Shown in pieces: positions 24,859 to 35,145 of a DNA stretch of 64,000 nt (its first letter is position 1; the number at the start of each line of letters is the position of its first letter). The notes below the pieces were generated by a model, which saw only the letters and a program-made list of their open reading frames with translations, ran no database searches and was not told where the DNA came from. The position numbers and the translations under genes were made by a program. The stretch spans positions 41,974,104-42,038,103 of the forward strand of contig CM070725.1 in assembly GCA_036346275.1 (NCBI GenBank), given 5' to 3'. The stretch comes from Otatea glauca. Taxonomy: Eukaryota; Streptophyta; Magnoliopsida; Poales; Poaceae.

Positions 24859-25068
24859 TTTAAAAAAAATGGCCAGAAGCACTGACGTTCATTATAGAAG
24901 AAAGAACAACAGACGAGCTACATACGCGCACACACACACCTCCACAAGCACGCACACATGCACACCCACTCCTGAACTCGTCTCTGCAAGAAACGCGGGG
25001 TTCGAGACTTGAACCCGGTCGACTGGCGCCCTCCAGCGTCCCATGCTACTAAGCTACGCTCAGTCCTC
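24859..25068 (-). mobile_element. tRNA-derived SINE with 14-bp TSD
   Basis: ATAACTACAACTTT lies at 24845-24858 and again at 25069-25082. Between them, on the minus strand, a 210-bp element starts TGAGGACTGAGCGTAGCTTA, giving an A-box-like TAGCTTAGTAGC, then a B-box GGTTCAAGTCT about 50 bp on. An A/T-rich tail is next to the left TSD. This is the internal RNA polymerase III promoter layout of plant tRNA-derived SINEs. A short CA-rich tract lies inside. It is not a tRNA gene: no complete cloverleaf can be formed. Confidence 0.88.
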
Positions 25069-25082
25069 ATAACTACAACTTT

Positions 25083-25657
25083 AGCGGCTATACTATCAAC
25101 TGTTTAATAAAAAATCAATGGCTTAGATGCTCCACTGCATTGCTTCGTGACACCGTGAAGTAACCGTAGCGTAGGTCATACACTATTTACTCGTCTTTGT
25201 TACTGTAGTAATAATTGTTGATGGTGTACTACGGAGATCTAAGCCATGGGATTTTTTTATCGGACAGCAGCAATGGCTGTCTAATACTAAAGTTGCTATT
25301 CCTATTGCAAGTTTGCAAATTGCAACTGCCCAGATCTCTGTCCTTTCGTGCCACGCCGGCCGAATAATCCCACACCGCCGAGCGAGCGGGCAAGCAACCC
25401 CGTACAAAAATGATCCCTCCGCGGTACAGAACATCCTGCCCGCTGTTTTGAGAGCTCATTTCTGACTCAGATATATGTGGATGTACTGGGAATTTAAACT
25501 AAAATTTCGATCATCTACATGGACCTATTCACGTGGATCACCGACCGAGAACGAACTCCCAAAACATTGGTAGGTTGTGTAAGTAGGATTACCATTCTTT
25601 AGGGGAAAGCTTAGAGCATGGGAGGTTGGACCGGAAGCTGCCGTATCCATCTCTATG
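25083..25657. other. No recognisable feature
   Basis: Intergenic sequence with short unsupported ORFs (up to 83 codons). Confidence 0.3.
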
Positions 25658-25666
25658 CATGCTATC

Positions 25667-26054
25667 AAATTGATCACTTTTTGTAACTCTCGTTTTATTA
25701 AAAAAAATTAGTTTACTTTCGAACGAAATTATAAATCTAGTTTTCTCCCTCACTGCGGAATGCACGCAGGCGACACTTGTCGCCTGCCGCGCTTGGGGAG
25801 TGCTGGAGCTGGCACTGCCGTGTCGAAGGAGCGCGGCAGCCTACGAGGAGTGTGGGAGCAGTGCGGTACCGTGGACGTCGAGTGCATGAGTAGTGGCCTG
25901 CCGCGGCTGGCGAGCACGGGAGGGGACCTCCGCGGTAGAGGAGCGCGTGAGGCACGTTTCGCGGTGAAAAGGATGCTAGATTTACAATTCTATACTGGAA
26001 GAGACTAGATTTAAAAGAAAATAAGATAAAAGAGGCTAAAAAACTGATCACTTC
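25667..26054. mobile_element. Mutator-like MITE, family member 2
   Basis: TSD CATGCTATC (25658-25666) and CATACTATC (26055-26063), 8 of 9 identical. Inverted ends: AAATTGATCACTTTTTG on the left, and GAAGTGATCAGTTTTTTAG reading inward from the right. The GC-rich core (about 25765-25965) shares 'ggagcagtgcgg', 'ctgccgcggct' and 'gagcacgggag' with the copy at 50500-50855. Non-coding. Confidence 0.75.
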
Positions 26055-26063
26055 CATACTATC

Positions 26064-27141
26064 ATGACCATGAGTGCACATAGACCCAGAAAACATTAAA
26101 ATGACTAAATTATTTTTAATTATTATTACTAAGCACTATACTCAATATATGCATGTAAAAAATATAAAGTAAAGATATGCATTTATTAGGAGTATAGAGG
26201 GAACATCATACTAATTTTATATTAAAATATAAAATATGTTTTATATTTATAAATAAAATTGTTTAAAAAGTAAATCTTGTAAATTCGGAAGACGGGGGTA
26301 GTAGCTTGGTTTGTATAATTGGATCATTTGGATGTATGTCTTAAGGTGACCGCGATGCTGCGCATAATTTTTTGCTCATCTTCAATCTTATCTGGTCCTG
26401 GCACGGCCATCGAAGTACTCTGACCATGACATTTGTCCAGTAGTTCAAGTTGTACACAGACGCAATGGTTGTTTCTCTTGAATCTTGATTCTTATCACCC
26501 TAGTTTATTTTTCTTTGGTAAACAGATTATGCACGGCTGTTGGGCAACGGAACCTAATAAATCAGATTTAACTTCAGTGATTCTCATGCTTCGGCGTGTC
26601 TTGATTCTTATATTCCTCTACAAAATTGTAAAGACACAATGTATTGTACTGCGTGGTTATCTACTTCATGCAATAAAAAAGAAGAAAAAAGTGAATAAAC
26701 ACGATACGATGACTGTACTTGCACTCTTGCAGAGATGGCTTTGTGTTCTACTGGAAATTAAAGTACCTAGATATCACAACAAATGAGGAAGCATGGGGTT
26801 CATACGCATACGTCTGATCTGTAACTACGTGTCATGGTGTAAAACAAATACATAGGTTTCACTGCAAATGAGGAACTAAATATGGCGTTGATATTCATAT
26901 ACGTACGGTGCTCTATAGGTAAGCTAGAAGTATCTCATAATATGTGTAATTTTCTTTGTGATGTGTAGATCTTATAAGTTGTTTGGGCTTACTTAAGTTT
27001 AGGCTCGTTTTGGAGAAGTAATGAACATCTTGCGACTATGGACCTACATGCAGGTTTCGGTTCTGCCCAGCTTTTCCTCCAATCCCTTTTTTTTTCGAGA
27101 CCTCTTTTCTGTTGTTTTTGAGTCAAATTAGACCAGGCCAA
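26064..27141. other. No recognisable feature
   Basis: AT-rich. The longest ORF (26433-26786, +) shows no domain and has no splice or promoter context, so it is not called. Confidence 0.3.
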
Positions 27142-27150
27142 CTAAATCAT

Positions 27151-27613
27151 GAAATCATGTTTATCTAGATCCTTTACGATTTTCTTTACAAATCTAGCCC
27201 TTTATATATATATTTGTAAATTTGGTTCCTTTCTCCATCGCAGAAAGCATGTATGTGATACATGTCCCTTGCCACGTCTGGGGAGCGCAAAAAGTGACCG
27301 ACACCCTGAGAGCTCGATTGACCGTGAGGGCAGCATGGCCCAACTCACCAGGATGCCTTCCGCGCTACCCGGGCGTGGCAGCAAGAAGTCATACTTGATG
27401 CCGTAGCTCCTCCCACGCTCGCCTGCCCGCTCTCGTGCTTATCCACCTTGCTACGGCGCTGCCCACCTTCTGCGCTCTCCAGGCGCGGTAGAGGACATGT
27501 GTCGTCTGCCACGCCTTCTGCGATGAGAGAGAGAGTCAAATTTGCAAATGCATCCGTAAGAAAATCAGATTTGTAAAAAATAAGGTATAGGAAAGTGGAT
27601 AAGCGATGATTCC
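27151..27613. mobile_element. Mutator-like MITE, family member 3
   Basis: TSD CTAAATCAT (27142-27150) and CCAAATCAT (27614-27622), 8 of 9 identical. The arms are an extended imperfect inverted repeat of about 70-80 bp, including 'ttacaaatct' and 'tttg(t/c)aaattt' on both sides. The GC-rich core carries 'gacatgtgtcgtctgccacg' and the related 'gatacatgtcccttgccacg', itself an internal inverted duplication. Non-coding. Confidence 0.75.
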
Positions 27614-27649
27614 CCAAATCATATTAGATTTTTGGCAGCTCCACTTAGC

Positions 27650-29230
27650 TCTACGCTGTTGAGCAACTTCCTTTGATGTTTGATGTGCAGCTTTATAAAG
27701 CAGTGTTGTCTACTGCGGATGTATGTGTTAGTGATATGTTCTAGAGGCAATCATGGAGATGATTGTATCACGTCTATGTTTATAAAATAATATGGTTGTT
27801 TTGCCCTTTGAATAAATGTCATTATTATCGATCAACAAGTATATGATTTGTTTGTGAAACTACTTATCATATTTTGATATTATTCTGAATTACCTCTGAC
27901 CTTATATCATCATGTGGGGATAATTATGATTTATAGGTCAGCAAATGTATTGATTGATGATCATGTTTCACAGATCATGGATATAGGGATATCAAATCAA
28001 TAATATGGATACATGTTGGAGAACATGGTGTTGGAGTGACCCACTCTGAGACACTACGAGAATTGTTATATTCTTAATTGTCATCAGTTGGTCTTATATA
28101 TAGTGTATGTAGGATCCTTAGATATGAGATCAACATGATTTTCTACATTTGTAATATTATACTTAGTTATTGCTAAACGCTACTCTGTAATTGGATAGCC
28201 ATAAAAATAACTTTCAAGTTTACTATGAAAGATGTAGAGAAATATGAGTGATCAAGATGGAATTTGCCATTTTTATATAACGAGATAGATATCTCTAGAC
28301 CCCTCGATGTGGTTGTATTAAAGAAGAGCATGATCATGCCAAATGTGATTGAAAAGTCAATTGCAACTGAGTAATCTACTACCGAACGAGTGAAGGATCG
28401 AACTATCATATGATGACAAGTTTCTTGTCTTGAGTTCGATCTGGTATCGTGAGGTAAAGGGATTTGTATATGAGCACTATATAGGTTTATCCGATATGAT
28501 CTTTGTGTATATTTACAAGTTGTATGCTCTGCTGGGGCTGTTGCCGACTTAATGGGCTGAAAGGAGTTTTTGGGCCATAGCCGAATATGCTTAAACTTAC
28601 AGGGTCATTTACTTAGCTGGTTGGAATACATTTTTTCGAATAGGATCCATCATTAATGGACCAAGTGGACTTTGCACTTTGATTAGACCTCTAACATAGG
28701 GTTCCACCGATGAGCTATATAAAGGGAGTACGTGAAGGCTAAGGAGGTGTAACTGTTGTACCACCACATACACCAAAAACTCTAGTCATCACTGCTTAGA
28801 CTCTGCTGTACATGTTGATGCTAGCATACCGACGCACGACATTCCTTCCACGAACGTGTGGACTTCAGTAGAGGCATTGTTGCTACTGTGACGCTGATTA
28901 GGACGATCATTCGAGCACGTTCAACCACCACTTGAGCAAGATCGACCACTGTTCATGTTATTCGACCATCGCTCAGGGACGATCAATTATTGCTCGAGGA
29001 CACGCACTACGTTGAATCGAGCAATTCAATTCTCTTTTCGCTGTACAACGCAACCAGTGGTAATAATCCATGATCTTTTACTCGCTTGGTATCTTGGTTT
29101 ATACGATAATTTTTTTATTTTAAACTAATGTAGTATACCCGTATTCCTTCCGTACGCCTGTATCATTGTATGGGAAGACGAGTTAGACTGGAGCCCCGAC
29201 ACTTTGTGCAAACTAAGCGCTTTGTATTAG
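27650..29230 (+). repeat. Probable LTR-retrotransposon-derived region
   Basis: No coding domain is seen. The layout near 28600-29060 (TATATAAA, then an R-like segment and a closing 'caaccagtggtaa') resembles the promoter half of an LTR. The upstream part (27700-28450) is AT-rich and repeat-like. Neither TG...CA ends nor a TSD could be fixed. Confidence 0.35.
28716..28723 (+). promoter_or_regulatory. TATA box of a presumed LTR promoter
   Basis: TATATAAA followed by 'gggagtacgtgaagg'. It is the only strong TATA motif in the LTR-like block and no host ORF follows it. Confidence 0.35.
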
Positions 29231-29404
29231 CAAAAGTGAAGGATTGGATTCTGCAATCTGCATTGGCAGGCCCCTTTCTGCGCTTCCATCCAAACGAAAG
29301 CTCTAGTTGCAGTGGTCAAGGGCAGGCAGGGTAGGTGGCACCTGCTCCCCTTTGCCGTAGCGTAGGCTGCACCTTGCCAATCAAGCGTTGCCATTGCCAT
29401 CAAC

Positions 29405-29997
29405 TAGGTATGAAAATGGTCAGTAAATATCCGAAATCAGAAACCACAGACACAATTATGGAAATGGACAGCGACAGAGATGCAGAACAGAGCGGATACG
29501 AAAACGAAAAATTCCAGCTAATATTCCTAATTGTAACACCGTAAAAATTTGCAAATTATTTAGTTAGCATTTAACTCGGATTTTATGAATTTTTTCTGAA
29601 TTTTCAGCATTTAATTTTTCTATTTTCAGATTTAAATAAATAATTTATTTGAGAAAAACAAAACCAAAATCTTGCTAGAAATAATTTTCCTAAGTTAAAA
29701 ATGTTATAAATTTTTTTTGATATTTTTTGTAGAATTTTTTAACTCTATTTGATGTTTTCTATAAAGCAATATATATTTTATGGTATTATTTAAATTATAA
29801 AACGGAATTTTCGGTTTTATTTATACGAAATATCCGTTTCCGTTTTCGGCAGAACTGGCTCCACCGTTTTCGTTTCCATTTCTGGCAAAAAAATTCCGTT
29901 TCCATATTGACATTTTCCATTTTCGTTTTCGCAGGAAAACTTCCGTTTCCGTTTTTTCTCCGAAACAGTCCAAAATTCCGTTTCGTTTTTAGCCCTA
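29405..29997. mobile_element. hAT-like nonautonomous element with 8-bp TSD
   Basis: Ends TAGGTATGAAAATGG and, inverted, TAGGGCTAAAAACG bound a 593-bp element flanked by CCATCAAC (29397-29404) and CCAGCAAC (29998-30005), 7 of 8 identical. Arms are rich in 'ccgtttccg' phrases. It shares internal sequence with 23412-24253. No transposase. Confidence 0.78.
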
Positions 29998-30069
29998 CCA
30001 GCAACCAAAGAACAAGTCGAATCGAGTAGCTGGTCCTGGATGTAATGGTTCTTTGAACTTTATAAGTAA

Positions 30070-30430
30070 CTAGATAATTATACGCGGCATGCCACGCCGC
30101 GGGCGTCGCTCCTCACACGAGCAAATCGAGAAAACGTGCGACTACCGCTCACTACACGAGCAAATCGAGGAAACACGTGAAAAGGATCTAAACAGAATTT
30201 TGTGTTTTCCACAAAAGAGTTTAAACGTAATGCAAGAAAAGGATCTAATCGTAATTTTGATTTTGAGTAAAAGAACCTGATCGCAATGCTTAAAAACACA
30301 TAAAGATCTAAACGTAATATATATTTTTTTTCAAAAAGAATCTAATCGCAATTTTTTGGAAAAAGATTCGAACGCAATTTTTTTTTTTTTGGCTCGGGCG
30401 CGAACTCCACCATCTTTAGTATATGTAGTA
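30070..30430 (-). mobile_element. Helitron-like nonautonomous element
   Basis: On the minus strand the 3' end has a perfect GCGGC...GCCGC hairpin, then CTAG at 30070-30073 followed by T, the standard Helitron 3' terminus. The 5' end near 30430 shows 'ctacatatactaaag', resembling plant Helitron starts. The interior carries 'aaggatctaaacg' phrases shared with the elements at 15737 and 50902. About 360 bp, non-coding. Confidence 0.55.
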
Positions 30431-30752
30431 TTTGTACTACGGCATTCTGATGCGACGATTCGAATGTGCTGCAGTAGAGCTACGGTGTCCCGATCGATTG
30501 CTTCGTTCACCGCGTGGCGTTCTGAAATGCACGGCCTGACGGTGTACGTCGTTGTAGCCAACTTTTGACGGTTTTGAGCGTGACAATCATGGGTGGGAGC
30601 AGATGTCCTTCGATGGCAGCACATTTATCTCGTACGTAGCGCCGAGATCTGACCGTGTCACCGTGATGTGGTGTCACACTATTGACTTCAAAAACAGCTT
30701 GTAATGTTTCCATCAAGTGTCGACTCAGATATCATCACCTTCTTGCCTTTTT

Positions 30753-33245
30753 TTTTTTAATGGCAAAGCTAATATTGGATTAGAAGGTAAAGGTATAAAT
30801 AGAGTAAGTTACAAGGTGTGGATGGTACACCCAAAAGATGGAGAAGGGGAGGTGAGTTTAGGGAAGAAACAAGGCTTTAAGGCCGCCTCTGAATGAGATT
30901 GCCGAGGTGTGTTGCTCCTGCTACAGACCAGTTAGCTGTCTCATCTTTTACGGATTGAAGGATTTGTTTGTGGGTTGCCCAGTTCCTTTGGAAGACCCTG
31001 TTGTTACGTTCTTTCCACCATTGCCAGCATGTTAAGATGATTAGGGTTTTAACACCTTTGGAGGAGGCCGGGTTGCGTAGAATGCGGTGCAGGCTCCATT
31101 GCTTTAGATGTACGGAGGGCTCCCATTGGTCCGGGTGGATGGACGGCACATGAACCCATTGCGCAACAGAGGACCACATACGTCGGGCCTGAGAGCATTC
31201 AACGAAAAGGTGGAAAACCGTTTCCAGGTTTCGGCAGCACATGTGGCAAAAGTATTGATTAGACCAACCCCTGAGCTGCAAACGCTGTGCAGTCCATAGC
31301 CGATTTTGCTGTGCTAGCCAGAAGAAGATCTTACAGCGTAGTGGAGCCCAAGCCGACCAAATTGTGGTGACAAAAGATTTTTGGGTGCATCCATTGAACT
31401 GCAAGTGGTAAGCCGAGCTAGTTGAGTAGATGCCATTCGAGGTCTGCGTCCATATGATGACATCTTTCAATTCCGGACGAAGCGGTACTGATTGAATTTT
31501 GGACCATAGATGAACGTATTCCCTTAGTAGTTGCGGGGTCAGATGGTGGCAAATGTCTCGAATCCAGTTGTTGTTTCGCAAAGCATTCGCCATCGATCGT
31601 GTCTTTCTTGTCGAGTGTTTGTAGAGATGCGGCGCAAGTTGGCAGGGCGCTACACCGTGTAACCATCTAGAGGTCCAGAAGGTTGCTACTTGCCCATCAC
31701 CAATGATGAATTTGGTGGCTGCCATGAAGATACTCTGGTCGATCCTATCACATGGCGTCGGCAATTTGCACCACGATCTTTCCAGATTTGTGTGCATGAG
31801 CCAAAGCCAACGCAGTTTAAGAGCTCGCGCGAATCTGTCTAGATCCAGTACTCCTAGACCTCTCAATTTAAAGGGTCGACAGACGGTTGTCCATCGCACC
31901 TTGCAGTTCCCACCATGTCTCGCAAAGATTTCGCCCATAAGAATTTCCTCCTTATCTTATCAATATCCATGATAAATTTCTTGGGCACCTTGAGCGCTGT
32001 CAACACGTAAATTGGAATGGATGTGAGGACTGACTTGACCAGAGTTAGGCGTCCCCCTAGTGTGAGATGACTTGATTGCCATGCCGCAAGACGTCGCGCC
32101 ACTTTATCTTGAAGGGGCTGAAGGTGGACCCGACGCAGACGACCCAAAGTGAGAGGCATTCCTAGGTATTTGATAGGAAAATGAGAGGCGATGCCTGTGA
32201 ACGGTTGCAGGATGCTGTCAATGTTTAGATCCTAACATTGGATTGCAGCTATAGAGCTTTTCTGCAAGTTGACCTTCAGACCGGAGGCCTCCCCGAAGCG
32301 GTTTAGGATGTTGATAACTGCTTGCAGCTCCTCCCTAACCGGGTTTAGGAAGATTACAGCATCATGTGCATAGAGGGAGAGGCGGAGGGATGCTGTGCAG
32401 CCTTTCAAGGGTGACAGTATGCCATCCTCAATTGCCTTTTTGAGGATGAAGTGCAGCGGGTCTATGGCTAAGATAAAAAGATACGGCGATAGCGGATCGC
32501 CCTGCCGTAGTCCACGCTGATGCGCGATAGTGGCCCCTGGCACTCCGTTGAGTAGCACAGATGAAGAAGACGTCGCAAAGATGGCAGACAAGCACTGTCG
32601 CCAACGGTGGCCAAAACCCCGTGCTTGCAGAAGGCAAAGGAGGTATTCCCAAGATATAGAATTGAAAGCTTTTTGAATGTCAAGTTTTAGCATTAGGGCC
32701 GGGGTGCGCATCTGGTGGTAATGTCGCGCTCTATTACGAACGGCCAAGAAGTTCTCCTGGATACTTCGCCCTCTGATGAAAGCACTTTGAGAGGGCGAGA
32801 TGAGCGAGTCTATATGTGAGGATAGACGTAGGGCCAACACTTTGGACAGGATCTTGGAGGTTGAGTGAAGTAGACTTATCGGTCGGTAGTCGGCAGCCGT
32901 ACCAGAAACCTCTTTGTTGGGGATAAGGGCAATGGATGCAATGTTTAAAGGGGCGAAAGCCATTGAGAGGCAATTTTGGAACCTGCGTAGAGCGGCCATG
33001 ATGTCGTGCTTGATGAATTCCCAACAGTACTTGTAGAAAGCTACGGTGAATCCATCCGATCCTGGGGCCTTATCGTTCGGCAAGTTGTGAATGGCGCGCA
33101 GTACCTCTTCCTCTGTTACGGGAGGTTAAGATGTTGCCAGTTAATTGATGTCTTGCGAGCGCATACTCTTTGATCCCAACAGGAGTAAAAAATGTTGGTA
33201 GAGTATGCATTCCTTGTCCCTGCAGTGTGGCCATGCCCTGGTCAG
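30753..33245 (-). mobile_element. 5'-truncated LINE with about 16-bp TSD
   Basis: ACCTTCTTGCCTTTTT is found at 30737-30752 and at 33246-33261. The block begins with a T run (A-tail on the minus strand) and carries LINE ORF2 sequence on the minus strand. It is cut off upstream of the RT domain, so the endonuclease and ORF1 are absent. The exact tail-side boundary is ambiguous within the T run. Confidence 0.88.
30877..33120 (-). pseudogene. LINE ORF2: reverse transcriptase and zf-RVT, disrupted
   Basis: Plant LINE ORF2 from just before the RT. In order: VTEEEVLRAI, NDKAPGSDGFTVAFYKYCW, a PISLLHSTSKILSKVLALRL palm entry, SPSQSAFIRGRSIQENF, KLDIQKAFNSISW, GLRQGDPLSPYLF, and then YAHD where the catalytic YADD belongs. 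A stop follows at 32232-32234. After it come PIKYLGMPLTLGRLRR and, past a frameshift near 31935, one long frame with the zf-RVT (YFCHMCCRNLETVFHLFVEC) and terminal WQWWKERNNRVF. The first catalytic Asp of YADD is His, so the polymerase could not work even without the stop. Same family as the nested LINE at 8988-9919. Confidence 0.9.
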
Positions 33246-33607
33246 ACCTTCTTGCCTTTTTGTATTCTTAATTTTTATCCTGCTTGTCGAGACATAGAAT
33301 CTATTGAATTGTGGGACTAATCCAGATGACACTGCGATGCTTGTATAGGAGGCCAACGAGTTAGATTGTTGGTCTTATACTTAGAGGCCACTTTTTATGT
33401 ACAATAGCATTTAGATCGGATCAGAGTAATAAGGTACAGAATAACAATACACACAATCAAGAATAAAGTAGATAAATTCTATAGAAAGAACCAAAATATC
33501 GGCGACAAAGCAAACACGATGAGAGATGAAGCCGATCACAAATTTCTTAAACACAACCTCAGAAGAGTCCAAGTGATTGTCTCTTCTCACAACTCTCGAA
33601 CCTTTTA
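33246..33607 (-). repeat. Copia-like LTR piece, left flank of the Tat insertion
   Basis: The reverse complement of about 33400-33607 resembles 2461-2680 ('gaggttgtg' and 'ttggttctttcta' phrases, and a closing 'ctctgatccgatc'). The match continues on the far side of the Tat element at 46341-46390, so the Tat element inserted into this older LTR. The part nearest 33246 is unassigned. Confidence 0.5.
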
Positions 33608-33612
33608 ATATT

Positions 33613-34646
33613 TGTCTACGATCAGGACCGTCGACCGCAAAGGAAGAGGGTGAAAGGTAGTACGGAGGGCGAGGCCCAAAGTTCCGCTCGTCCGGGAGGT
33701 ACCCTTGGCGGGCGTACTGAACAGGGGGGCGCACACAATCAAACAGGGGACACAAGATCTATACTGGTTCGGGCCGAACGTCCCTACTCCAGTTCGGATG
33801 TCGGTACTGTATTGCCTTTGATTCCATCGGCTGCACCGCCTTTACAAATGAGAACTAGGGGTTCCAATATGAGAGTGCCGGAGTCTAGTTCGTGGGGTCC
33901 CGTCCCAATGAAGATGAAGTCCCTCTCCAGAGGGCCCTGCCCCTCCTTATATGGTAGAAAGGGGCAGGTTACATTGGGGATTGGGAGCTGAGAGGATGAA
34001 GGGACTCATGCCCGAAAGCACTTGTCTCGGTGACCAGTCTTGTCTGGCCTTGCCCTACGCCGGGTTAGTAGACTCTCCGAGCAAAGCAGGTCGCTGCTTC
34101 CTCGGGAAACAGCGCACCCACTCCTTGCGATTTTGTCCGATGATGACGTTGCCATGCGTTGCCCCAGCGCTGCCTGGGGTGAGAGGACTTCCATGCTGTA
34201 CGCGACTGGATGATGGGACTGAGGCTTTGACTTTGGCGACCTTCGTGCTGCCTCGGGAAGGAGCCACCTGCTTCTGTGCGGTCGCTTCAGGCGGTCGCGA
34301 TTGTTGGACACGTGGTTAACGGCTAGTGGAGGACCCGATGCTCGACCCTTGGCGGAGACCGGGATCGGGCTGGTCGGAGGTCGGGGGAGCCCGGTCCGTG
34401 ACGGAGGTCAAACGCCCTGCTAGGTCGAGAAATAGCTCGGGGCGGTCGGCTTGGTCGGGAAAGAGCTCCTTTATGGCCTTGCGGGACCTCCAGTCGGATC
34501 CTGGCTCGGAGCAGTCCGATTGGTGCTCCGGACTGGCGGTTCGGAGACGTCTCCGCCCGAGGTAGGGAATAGTCCCCCGATCCTAGAGGAGGGCTGCTGA
34601 AAGCCCCCCCCCGGGGGCCACATGTCAGGGTGGCCGGTCCCCGACA
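33613..34646 (-). repeat. 3' LTR of the Tat element
   Basis: A 1034-bp direct repeat of 45315-46335, starting TGTCTACGATC and ending GTCCCCGACA on the plus strand. It differs from the other LTR by many substitutions and small indels (for example near 33715-33740). Confidence 0.92.
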
Positions 34647-35145
34647 ACCAGACCCCAAGGCTCAAGAAGAGGTCTGAGACTTCTAGGCGCTCTTGAGTCT
34701 GAGATCTTCTTGGGAAGGGATGGCTCCCCCCTTCGGCCGGGCTCGAGGATTCTGGGGCTCACCTTCAGGCCGAGAGAAGGCCTCCCCGTGGCGCACACTT
34801 GGATCCCGATATCTTGTTTTCCCAGGTGGGCTCAGAAGGCCCGGGAGCCTCGTGGATATGGAAGTTAGAGGGATGTGATCCGCGGATGCGTGGATCGACG
34901 CGCCCGTACGGGGGTTTTGAAGGGCCCCTGGCGCCTCGGCTTCCGCCCGCCGGCTACGGGTGCGCCTTTTGAGGCGATGGTGAGCCGGTAGACGAGGCGT
35001 CTTTAAAAGCCAAAGGGGTCTCACACTTCAGGATTTCGCTTCCCATTACTCGTGCCCTTGCCTTCTTCTTCCTTGCCCCTCTGCGTTAACGCCTTCTAGC
35101 CTTCGTTTGCGACCTCGTCCCCCCCCTTTCTTCGACCTCGACCCC
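34647..35145. other. Tat element interior between 3' LTR and antisense ORF
   Basis: GC-rich, no credible coding sequence on the element's sense strand. On the plus strand it would act as leader for the ORF starting at 35146. A polypurine tract next to the LTR is not obvious. Confidence 0.4.

Noticed and set aside
24990..25068. Possible tRNA gene (A and B box)
   Set aside because: No full cloverleaf can be formed, and the sequence is part of a 210-bp element flanked by a perfect 14-bp duplication, so it is a SINE.
26433..26786. 117-codon plus-strand ORF
   Set aside because: AT-rich, low-complexity Lys-rich part, no domain, promoter or splice context.
33650..34658. Host-gene reading of ORFs of 79-122 codons
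   Set aside because: They lie within or overlap the 3' LTR and are repeated in altered form in the 5' LTR at 45742-46275.
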